Shown here piece after piece: positions 16,039 through 23,924 of a stretch of DNA of 46,122 nucleotides (its first letter is position 1; each line of letters opens with the position of its first letter). The DNA is from Cytophagaceae bacterium (GTDB taxonomy: Bacteria; Bacteroidota; Bacteroidia; Cytophagales; Spirosomataceae), in NCBI GenBank assembly GCA_027491315.1, contig JAIXWL010000007.1:1-46122 (forward strand), read 5' to 3'. Below the pieces are notes generated by a model, which searched no databases, was not told the origin of the DNA, and saw only the letters and a list, made by a program, of their open reading frames with translations. Made by a program: the position numbers and the translations under genes.

Positions 16039-17112
16039 TTAGATAGAATTACTGTTCAATGCTTTCTTAACAAGCGAATAAGCTTTATCAAATGTAGTGT
16101 TTTTTACACAATATTCAGTTATTTTACGTTCATTTGCACCCGATAAGCCTCTTTTGGTAGTTTTTAATTCAGCGGATTTATCATTCTTGCCTATTATTGA
16201 AATATTATACTCTTTATCATCTTTTACACATTGCCAAGTGCAACCATTCACTTGTGGAATCATTTGCCAATTGTGAGATATTTCAATTTTAGCAAGGTCA
16301 TTTAGAAAATCTAATACATTTTGATAGCGATCCACTAGATTTGGCTGAAGAGCTTTGCGAATATAATTCCTAAGTACTTGTGGGATATGATGTAAATATT
16401 TACTTCTATCAGGAAAATTACCTTCAAAAATTGCTTGAAGAAACTTGTCATTATTAAAAACACCTGCCCTGTTCATAAATTTATTTAATTGGTCCTTAAA
16501 AAAAACATTGCCATTGCATAAACGATAAACTGTTAAGCCTGCTTGAAATATGTCGCTTTGATGGGTAATTACATTAGATTGGATTGTTTCTGGTGCTCTA
16601 TGTAAATGATAAAACTTATCAATCAAGGTTAATCCCTCTTCATTAAGATAACGAGCTAATCCAAAATCGGTAAGTAAAGCATCATTACTATCTGATACTA
16701 AAATATTTGTTGGTTTAATATCACAATGCAATAATCGTTTTGAATGAATATGATGCAAGCCACTTAAAAAATCAATACTGTATTTAACTATTTCAGCAAT
16801 ATTAAGTGGTCTTTGATTTATAATGCTGTTCAGTGAGCCTTTCTGAAACAAAGGCATTGTAATATAAATATAATTTTCATCTTGACAAGAATACTGAATT
16901 GGAGCAATATTGGGGTGATTTGAACTGTACAACATTTTTGCTTCGTCAAAGAATAATGAATCGTTTTTGAAATCAGATTTATTAATTTTTTTAACTACAA
17001 TTTCAGTATCCAACTGGTTGTCGTGAGCTATATGAACTGTTGAGTTTTTACCTTCTTGACCAATATCTTTTATTATTTTGAAGTGTAATGATGTTTGTGT
17101 GTAATCAAGCAT
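16039..17112 (-). CDS. Hanks-type Ser/Thr protein kinase
   Basis: 357 aa, no membrane segment. The kinase domain covers ~10-275: a degenerate glycine loop (IGQEGKNSTVHIA), VVKK (Lys41/42), Glu57, the catalytic loop HCDIKPTNIL (His129, Asp131, Lys133, Asn136), DFG at 149-151 and APE at 173-175. All residues needed for activity are present. The last ~75 residues (WQMIPQVNGCTWQCVKDDKE...) form a separate beta-rich domain with a possible regulatory role. It lies 10 bp after the 155-aa gene in the hsd operon. Kinases in phage-defence loci usually phosphorylate host or system proteins on infection; the target here is unknown. Confidence 0.88.
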   Translation of the reverse strand: MLDYTQTSLHFKIIKDIGQEGKNSTVHIAHDNQLDTEIVVKKINKSDFKNDSLFFDEAKMLYSSNHPNIAPIQYSCQDENYIYITMPLFQKGSLNSIINQRPLNIAEIVKYSIDFLSGLHHIHSKRLLHCDIKPTNILVSDSNDALLTDFGLARYLNEEGLTLIDKFYHLHRAPETIQSNVITHQSDIFQAGLTVYRLCNGNVFFKDQLNKFMNRAGVFNNDKFLQAIFEGNFPDRSKYLHHIPQVLRNYIRKALQPNLVDRYQNVLDFLNDLAKIEISHNWQMIPQVNGCTWQCVKDDKEYNISIIGKNDKSAELKTTKRGLSGANERKITEYCVKNTTFDKAYSLVKKALNSNSI

Positions 17113-17122
17113 ATTTGAAGTA

Positions 17123-17590
17123 TTATAAAGTTAATGAAGCAAAACCTACTAAAATTGATTCTCTATGTTCTACTGAAAAGGATTTCCAATCAGTTATATT
17201 ATTAAAATCCTGTGAGCCATCAATTAACAAACCAATAGTTCCATCATTTCCAATTCCTAATTTAGAAGCAATAGAACCCTTTACTCCTGTAAAATAAAAC
17301 TCTACGTTACTACTTGCAATCATTTCTTGAATAACTGCTTCTAACATTATTCTAAATAAGTCAGGAGACTGAACATTGTTTTCAGTAATACGTATTCCTG
17401 CACGAAATACTTTATACTCCTTGAATATGTCAAATACAGTCTTTCTAATGTATTTTAGTTTATTGGGAATATCAAACGACTTTGGTATTATCAATTCTTG
17501 ATTAACCAATGAAAATGAATGATCAACCTTTAGCTCAATAATGGTGTAAAATACCTTTTGAGGCGTACATCTAATTCCTGCTGCTATCAT
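17123..17590 (-). CDS. 155-aa protein, possibly RNase H/RuvC-like fold
   Basis: No family recognised with certainty. The pattern resembles the RuvC branch of the RNase H fold: an opening strand (MIAAGIRCTPQKVFYTIIEL), a helix then strand ending in a Glu (KVFRAGIRITENN), a helix (FRIMLEAVIQEMI) and a strand (VEFYFTGVKGSIASKLG). RuvC itself has G-I-D-P-G at the first strand, while here the position reads G-I-R-C-T, so nuclease activity is doubtful. It sits between the YgjP-like gene (9-bp gap) and the kinase gene (10-bp gap), so partnership with the kinase is likely. Confidence 0.6.
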   Translation of the reverse strand: MIAAGIRCTPQKVFYTIIELKVDHSFSLVNQELIIPKSFDIPNKLKYIRKTVFDIFKEYKVFRAGIRITENNVQSPDLFRIMLEAVIQEMIASSNVEFYFTGVKGSIASKLGIGNDGTIGLLIDGSQDFNNITDWKSFSVEHRESILVGFASLTL

Positions 17591-17599
17591 ATCTATATT

Positions 17600-18274
17600 T
17601 TAAAAATCTACTTCTAATAACTGCCCATTATTTTTTAACCAATTCTTTGCTTTTTCGTAATTAGGTACTTGTATTGAAAGAATATTCCAAAAACGAGTAT
17701 TATGGTTATCTTCTAAAAGATGTACCAATTCGTGTGCTACCAAATACTCTAAAACATACATCGGTGCTTTAATTATTCGCCAATTGAAAATGATATTATT
17801 TGCAGGTGTACAAGAACCCCAACGGTATTTCATTTCGGAGGTTTTAAACTCATTATATATGACACCCAAGTTCTTTGCAAAATTGGTAGCTAATGGTTGA
17901 ATTAACTTTAAAGCTTGATTTAGGTACCATTGTTTGAATAAAGCATTTGCGATTGGTTGATTGGCTTTTGAAATTCTAAATCTTTTTTCAAACTCAACAC
18001 CTTCAATTGCTTCATCAACCACCAATAACTGATAGTTTTTACCCAAATACAATAAAGATTCACCTGAAATAAATTCTTTTGTCTGTATATCAACTGGGTA
18101 CTTCTGTGTATGATTAATTTTTTCTTTCAACCATTGCTTTTTTGAATGTAATACTTCTTCAATTTTTTGTACAGAAGTATTCTCTGGGGCACGGACAATA
18201 ATTTTCCTATCACGTTCAACAGTAATGTTAACCGTTTTGCGTTTACTATATTTTATTTCATATTCAACCTGCAT
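17600..18274 (-). CDS. YgjP-like (DUF45/M48-type) zinc metallopeptidase
   Basis: 224 aa. Zinc site HELVH at 181-185 with the third ligand His191 (LLEDNHNTRFW), and the family box KYRWGSC at ~149-155. The N-terminal ~80 residues carry the YgjP beta-rich start (KRKTVNITVERDRKIIVRAP). YgjP-like genes are frequent next to hsdR in type I restriction loci; their substrate is not established. The start codon overlaps the hsdR stop by one base, so translation is coupled. No signal peptide, so it acts in the cytoplasm. Confidence 0.9.
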   Translation of the reverse strand: MQVEYEIKYSKRKTVNITVERDRKIIVRAPENTSVQKIEEVLHSKKQWLKEKINHTQKYPVDIQTKEFISGESLLYLGKNYQLLVVDEAIEGVEFEKRFRISKANQPIANALFKQWYLNQALKLIQPLATNFAKNLGVIYNEFKTSEMKYRWGSCTPANNIIFNWRIIKAPMYVLEYLVAHELVHLLEDNHNTRFWNILSIQVPNYEKAKNWLKNNGQLLEVDF

Positions 18275-21200
18275 TAGTCTGTAACAATTTTAAAATGATT
18301 AGTTTTTGCTAACTCCATTATTCTTGAAATCAACTCGTTTCTTTTAATTATTATGTTGGGTAATTTGTTGAAGTCGGGTGATAATAACACTTTCTGCAAC
18401 TCTGCTTTTAGTTTTAGCTGTGCCGGTGGGCTATCCCAAAATCCTGCCAATTTTATTTCGGTAGAAACTAAATTGAAAATATGCTGTGTTAGATATACGT
18501 TCTGTGCAATTTCTTCTTCGGTTAATTTTCTATTGTTAAATATATGCACTTTAAAAGAATTGAAGAAAGGCATATGCCTTTTGCGGTCTAAACCATAGGT
18601 TTCTTCCTTTTCACTATTCTTAATTTTTTCCCGTAGTTTTTCTAACTCTTCATAAATGGCTTTCCAGTTGCCTTTGAAGTTTTCTAAAATCTCTTCTAAG
18701 GTTTTGGCAAATGAAGCAAACAATGCTGGGTCTTCATCCAAATTAATATCAATGTAATGGCGAATGGCGTGTTCTACTTCTGCTGCTTTAGTTTTTTCTC
18801 TTTTCTTGGTATTGACTCCCTTTTGAAAATCATCTGCAATAATTGATATTGGTGCAATAGTTTGTTCTAAGCCTCTACTCTTTAAAAATTCATCTGCGAT
18901 ACCTCTTAATTTTGGTGGAATACCTTTCATACTGAAACGAGCATCCCTAAAGTGTTTGAGTGCTAATTCGTTAATTTCAGTAAATGTTTTCCAGTCATTA
19001 AAAAAGTCTAATGCTTCCTTACGTGGCAGAACATCGTTAAAACAAGTGGTTAGTTTTTTATAAAATTTAATGTACTCAAATCGTATATCCTCATCATAGA
19101 ATACATCAAAGAAAGCATCGCTGTCTGAAAGGTCTTCCAAGCCTTGTTGCTTTAAATATTCCAAAATGTCTTTATGTACTTTTATAAGTTTGTTTAGTTC
19201 CGCTTCATCGTTTGAAATACACCCTAATATATCTTGCAATTCTTTTTCAGCATAAGTATCTAAAGCTCGTTTTAAATGATGCCCTACACCAACATAATCA
19301 ACAATAAAGCCTTTGTTTTTGCCTTCGGGACCAATGCGGTTTACCCTTGCTATGGTTTGTAATAGATTGTGTTCTATAATAACCCTGTCTAAATACATTA
19401 CTTGTTCAATAGGTGCATCAAAACCAGTGAGCAGCATATTGTTTACTATAATGATTCCTACATTTCCATTTAGGGCTGTATCTTCTTCAGATGTTTTGCC
19501 AAAAGGAAGTTTGAAACACTTAATACTCTTTTTGTGATAATCGCCATTAGTAAAAGCCTTTATATGCAAAGCATCATTATGACTGCCCGATATAACTACT
19601 GCTATTTCTAATTGCTTTAACATTTCAATATTTACTTTCATTGGATTATTGATTTCCAAATCAGCAATTTTTTGTTTTAATGATTCTTCAATAGCTACTT
19701 TATACCTTACTGCTGCTTCACGACTATTGGCAACTATTTGAGCCTTGAAACCACCTGTAAAGATTTGCTCTACATAGTGCGTTACCATATTTTTTGCCTT
19801 ATCTCTTATGGTTTCAATGGCTTCTAAATAAGCATCCCGACTGCCAAAACCTAAAATTTGTAAGCGTTCTGTTAGTTGATAATCACTAAATATGTCTTCA
19901 AACTTTTTATCCATTCCTTTCTTATCAGGAATTTCAGCATTGTGAGTAAAGCCTTCATATACTATTTCTAAAGTAACCCCATCATCAATTGCCTGACGCA
20001 TTGTGTACTTATCAATATAATCTTTGTATTTTTTTTCTGTTTTGCCTGTTGGTGTACCTGTAAAGCCGATTGAAGTTGCATTGGGTAATGCCTTATCTAA
20101 ATTGGCTGCAAGCAAAGAGTATTGAGAACGATGAGCTTCATCGGTCATTACTAAAATGTTGGTATTGGGATTTAATTCGGGGAAAATTTGCAAGCCTTCT
20201 AAATCTCCATTTTCTTGAAACTTATGGATCATTGCCATTACCATATCTGAATTATCGTTGCTTAATAATTCCTTTAAACTCTTACCGTCTGGTGTGGCTT
20301 TCGGATTAATGAAGTTTGCATTTTTTATAGTGAACCCAATGCTGTGTCCTGTTTCTGATAGTTGTTCCTCCAGTTGTGTACGGTCGGTAATAAATACAAT
20401 TTTCCAAGATTGCAAAATTGGCTTTAATCGCATTTCACGAACCATAAACATCATTGTTAATGATTTGCCAGAACCTTGTGTGTGCCAAATAATACCGCCA
20501 CGTTCTAAAGGATTTTTACCTTCAATTAATCGCTTTGTGGCTAACTTAACTGCTCTAAATTGTTGGTATCTGCCAACTACTTTTATTTTCTTGCCTTTAT
20601 CGTCTATTTGAAAAACAGTGAATACCTGAATGATGTCTAAAAGGTTTCTTAAATCTAACATACCTGCAACCATACGTTGTTGGTCGTTTGGGCTACTTGC
20701 ACCGTGTTCTAAATCATTTAATGATTTTGGATATGGGTCTGTCCAACGGTAAAAGTGTTTTTCAATACCTGTGGTTATTGTGCCAAACTTAGCTTCGGTT
20801 CGGCAAGTGGTAATAATAAATTGATTGTAAAAGAATAACTCTTTGTTGCCTTCTCCTGTATCACCTCTTTGTTCGGAATATCGCATTAACTGGTCTATGG
20901 CTTCTGCAATGGGTTCTTTTACTTTAGATGATTTGGCTTCTACTACAACAATTGGTAAACCATTTACAAACAATACTAAGTCGGGAATAATATGGTGGTC
21001 TGTGCCTGTTACTTTTACTTTGAATTGCGAAATGGCTGTAAATACATTTTTCTCTATGTTTTCAAAATCTATGAAACGAACTGTTGGGCTTAATTCGCCT
21101 GTTAGCTCATTGGTGGAAACGGTTGTATTTTCCAGCAAATAGGTTAATATCTGCTGATTGTTTTCTATTAGACTGTTTTTTTGAAAGGAGGTTATTTTCC

Positions 21201-21474
21201 GCATTACTTCATCTACTTGCCCATCGGTTAAAAATGGATTGATTGAAATTAATGCTTGGCGAAGTTTAGGCTGCAATACCACTTCTGAAAATGAAGTACG
21301 ATAACTCTGCTCGGGTGTTTGTTGCATTTCAAGCTCCAACACTTGGTTCTTGCCAGTGTTCCAACCTAAGCCTTTTAATTGCTCTATAAAAGGTTTTTCT
21401 ACGTGGCTGTATTCATCCAGTTTAAGAGATGAACCAATATTGCCCCTGTATTTATTATCGTTACTTAATATCAT
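18274..21474 (-). CDS. hsdR: type I restriction enzyme, motor/endonuclease subunit
   Basis: 1066 aa, typical length. The N-terminal nuclease site is PD at 164-165 and EAK at 179-181 (PIVVVEAKSSK). The SF2 translocase has Walker A HTQGSGKS at 331-338, motif II DEAHRSQ near 440, motif III IGFTGTPTG, and motif VI-like LLQTIARVNRIGPEGKNKG. The C-terminal ~300 residues are helical and should contact HsdM. All key motifs are intact. It is the fourth gene of the operon, separated from hsdM/hsdS by a SEFIR gene, an unusual internal position. Confidence 0.95.
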   Translation of the reverse strand: MILSNDNKYRGNIGSSLKLDEYSHVEKPFIEQLKGLGWNTGKNQVLELEMQQTPEQSYRTSFSEVVLQPKLRQALISINPFLTDGQVDEVMRKITSFQKNSLIENNQQILTYLLENTTVSTNELTGELSPTVRFIDFENIEKNVFTAISQFKVKVTGTDHHIIPDLVLFVNGLPIVVVEAKSSKVKEPIAEAIDQLMRYSEQRGDTGEGNKELFFYNQFIITTCRTEAKFGTITTGIEKHFYRWTDPYPKSLNDLEHGASSPNDQQRMVAGMLDLRNLLDIIQVFTVFQIDDKGKKIKVVGRYQQFRAVKLATKRLIEGKNPLERGGIIWHTQGSGKSLTMMFMVREMRLKPILQSWKIVFITDRTQLEEQLSETGHSIGFTIKNANFINPKATPDGKSLKELLSNDNSDMVMAMIHKFQENGDLEGLQIFPELNPNTNILVMTDEAHRSQYSLLAANLDKALPNATSIGFTGTPTGKTEKKYKDYIDKYTMRQAIDDGVTLEIVYEGFTHNAEIPDKKGMDKKFEDIFSDYQLTERLQILGFGSRDAYLEAIETIRDKAKNMVTHYVEQIFTGGFKAQIVANSREAAVRYKVAIEESLKQKIADLEINNPMKVNIEMLKQLEIAVVISGSHNDALHIKAFTNGDYHKKSIKCFKLPFGKTSEEDTALNGNVGIIIVNNMLLTGFDAPIEQVMYLDRVIIEHNLLQTIARVNRIGPEGKNKGFIVDYVGVGHHLKRALDTYAEKELQDILGCISNDEAELNKLIKVHKDILEYLKQQGLEDLSDSDAFFDVFYDEDIRFEYIKFYKKLTTCFNDVLPRKEALDFFNDWKTFTEINELALKHFRDARFSMKGIPPKLRGIADEFLKSRGLEQTIAPISIIADDFQKGVNTKKREKTKAAEVEHAIRHYIDINLDEDPALFASFAKTLEEILENFKGNWKAIYEELEKLREKIKNSEKEETYGLDRKRHMPFFNSFKVHIFNNRKLTEEEIAQNVYLTQHIFNLVSTEIKLAGFWDSPPAQLKLKAELQKVLLSPDFNKLPNIIIKRNELISRIMELAKTNHFKIVTD

Positions 21475-21497
21475 ATTATTGCATGTTAAACTTCTTA

Positions 21498-22697
21498 TTA
21501 ATCAAAGGTTGGTTTCTTGCCAATTACTGGTTTTTTGAATTTCGGTTCTTCGTGAATGTCTCTCAATAATTCGTGTACAAACTTTTCTTCAAATTCTGCA
21601 TCAACTCTCATATCCACATATTTTCTACCTCTTAAAACTGTAGGGATTGCATCTGCATCTGTTCCGTTTCTAAACAGAGGAATGAACTTTGAAGTATTTA
21701 TTCCATCTGTAAATATTTCAGCAGAAATAATTGAATATTCATAACCAACACCACCTGCAAGATTTTCAGTTTTCTTTTTGTAATTGGGTGTCATTACACA
21801 AATTACCCTTTGTGATTTTGTAATGGCATTTTCCATAAAGTGAGGCAGTGGTTCCCCCAGTGATCCTAAATCCCATTTATCCAAAATGGCATTTACACCA
21901 TTATCACAAAGTTTAGTAGCCAAATTAATAATCCATTCTTCGTGTTCCTGACTATCCCAAGAATAAGAAATAAAAACATTAGGTATCACTTCTGTTGGTT
22001 CAGCTTTCATTACTACACTTGCTTGATGAACTGGTTTTACAACTTCTTCCTCTGCAATTGCATCGGTTGTACTAAAAGGTGTATCAAAATTAAAATCATC
22101 GGTAGTTGTATTTATTACAGAAGTATTATCTTCCAAATACAACTGAATATTTACATACAACTCTTTTCGTTTTTCTTCATCCAAAAGATTAATCAAATCG
22201 TTGTAATATTCCATCCGGCTTGTAGATAAACCTTTCTTTTTTCTTTGTTCAATGTATAGTGTGTATGATGGTGGTATATCATCGCACAAAGGCATAATAA
22301 GCTTATAAAATTGTGGGCCACCAATGTAATCAGTGTAGGTATCTTGTGGACCAATAAACTTCCATAATTTATAGAATGCTTTATCCCAGTCTGTTTTATC
22401 TACTTGCGGAATAACCCACGGCTTTTGAAGCATTGCTGCCACCTTATCATCATCATAAATATAATCGTAACCCTTTTCAGTTAAGCGAATACACTCTGGA
22501 CTGGTATTTTCATAAGTAAAATAGCCTGTAAAAATTAACCCATTGAAAACTATAAAGAATAACTCCTTTTCCTTTGGATTAAGTTTGTCAATTAAAGTGT
22601 GTTGCAAAACACTGAACATAACAATATGTCCAGCTTTACAATTAGCTGACCTGAATTTATCAAAAATGAGTTCTGCTATTTCTCTTTCGTTTTTCAT
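21498..22697 (-). CDS. SEFIR/TIR-domain protein inside the restriction operon
   Basis: 399 aa. Residues ~1-90 look like a winged helix (MFSVLQHTLIDKLNPKEKEL; CIRLTEKGYDYIYDDDK). Residues ~95-235 are a helical linker, and 240-385 a SEFIR domain: PNVFISYSWDSQEHEEWIIN, AILDKWDLGSLGEPLPHFME, then GGVGYEYSIISAEIF, with an acidic residue where TIR NADases carry their catalytic Glu. SEFIR/TIR domains in defence systems often degrade NAD+ or make signal nucleotides; activity here is inferred. It overlaps hsdS by 4 bp and precedes hsdR by 23 bp, so it is embedded in the operon. Confidence 0.87.
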   Translation of the reverse strand: MKNEREIAELIFDKFRSANCKAGHIVMFSVLQHTLIDKLNPKEKELFFIVFNGLIFTGYFTYENTSPECIRLTEKGYDYIYDDDKVAAMLQKPWVIPQVDKTDWDKAFYKLWKFIGPQDTYTDYIGGPQFYKLIMPLCDDIPPSYTLYIEQRKKKGLSTSRMEYYNDLINLLDEEKRKELYVNIQLYLEDNTSVINTTTDDFNFDTPFSTTDAIAEEEVVKPVHQASVVMKAEPTEVIPNVFISYSWDSQEHEEWIINLATKLCDNGVNAILDKWDLGSLGEPLPHFMENAITKSQRVICVMTPNYKKKTENLAGGVGYEYSIISAEIFTDGINTSKFIPLFRNGTDADAIPTVLRGRKYVDMRVDAEFEEKFVHELLRDIHEEPKFKKPVIGKKPTFD

Positions 22698-23923
22698 ATT
22701 TTCACTCTTACTTTTCCTGTTAGTAAATCTTGCATCAAACCTGTTTTTATGGATATAAGTTTGGATAGTTCAATTCCATATATTTTCAAGTTTTCTTCTA
22801 CCTTATCAAGCGTTTCAATAATTTGTTTTTGTTCTTCAGGACTTGGTAATAAAATATTTAAAGCCAAGACAATTTTTTGAGAAATATTAGTTTGACTTTC
22901 CGCCATACCAGTTTTGAAATTTGATAAATGCCTTTGAGTAAACTGACTTGAAAGTGCCAATGCCAAATATTTATTTAGTAATTTCTTTTGTGGAATTAAA
23001 CGATATATCTTATCGCTAAATATTATTTTATCTCTTGTTTGTTGAACATATGAAACAACCCCCACTCTTGAATTAGGACCTGCTCTTGTAACTAACACAT
23101 CACCATTTTTAACTTCATACTGATATTTAGGTGTTAAGGCAATTGGCATTTTTTTATTTTCATTTGCATCATAGCCATTCCAAGTGACAGCAGTTGTTTT
23201 TAAGATACCCCATTCATTTGTTGATGCAGGGTCACTTTCACAATTTGGGCTCCAACCTTGTTCAATGTTAATAATACATTTTTCAATTGTGGTCAACTCC
23301 CATTCTTTTGGATATTTAAAACCATTTTCCTCAGTAAATCCGTGGGTTTCTTCCGTTCTTATGTTTCCATTTTCATCAATACCTTTAGTAAGGAGGTCTT
23401 GCATTAAGCCTGTTTTTATTTTGCTGTATTTGGCTATTAATGCTTCTGTGCTCGCAATGGCTCGGTCGGTTTTAGAAAGAATGCTGGCAATTGAGGTTTG
23501 TTCTATTTCAGATTTAGGCAAAGCAAACAAATGCTTTTTAAAGTCCTTTTTTTGCAAGTGCTTTAAACCACTTCCTTGAAAATAATTTGTATTGATGTAA
23601 TACAGTTGGTCAAGGATCTTGAAATATAAAAATTGGGTACTAATATTTTCTTTGCCAACGATTACATAGGTATCTGTTGAGTATGCTACTTTACCATTAT
23701 AAAACTTTACATTAGCAAGACCACCAGTAGCCAAAAATATATTTTCGCCATCAGTCTGTATTTGATTATGTTCTAAAACAGCATCACCACTTGTATAAAA
23801 TGGTATGCCTCCGTAATTGGTAGCATCAGATACTTTAAATTTAGATTTTCGCTTTTCTAAATACAAAGAGCCCAACTCCCTGCCTTCCCAACCTTCTGGT
23901 ATATGTAATTGACTTTCCTCCAT
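22694..23923 (-). CDS. hsdS: type I restriction enzyme, DNA specificity subunit
   Basis: 409 aa with two target-recognition domains. The first half opens with IPEGWEGRELGSLYLEKRKS and ends in a helical spacer (ASILSKTDRAIASTEALIAK, GLMQDLLTKGI). The second half repeats the layout (FKYPKEWELTTIEKCIINIE; ETLDKVEENLKIYGIELSKL; TGLMQDLLTGKVRV). The duplicated GLMQDLLT spacers are the conserved regions that hold HsdM. It sets the recognition site as a bipartite sequence that cannot be read from here. It starts one base after the hsdM stop and overlaps the SEFIR gene by ATGA. Confidence 0.94.
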   Translation of the reverse strand: MEESQLHIPEGWEGRELGSLYLEKRKSKFKVSDATNYGGIPFYTSGDAVLEHNQIQTDGENIFLATGGLANVKFYNGKVAYSTDTYVIVGKENISTQFLYFKILDQLYYINTNYFQGSGLKHLQKKDFKKHLFALPKSEIEQTSIASILSKTDRAIASTEALIAKYSKIKTGLMQDLLTKGIDENGNIRTEETHGFTEENGFKYPKEWELTTIEKCIINIEQGWSPNCESDPASTNEWGILKTTAVTWNGYDANENKKMPIALTPKYQYEVKNGDVLVTRAGPNSRVGVVSYVQQTRDKIIFSDKIYRLIPQKKLLNKYLALALSSQFTQRHLSNFKTGMAESQTNISQKIVLALNILLPSPEEQKQIIETLDKVEENLKIYGIELSKLISIKTGLMQDLLTGKVRVKI

Positions 23924-23924
23924 A

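Noticed and set aside
20070..20611. Plus-strand open frames opposite hsdR
   Set aside because: They are antisense to intact hsdR codons including the helicase motifs and show no independent signals.
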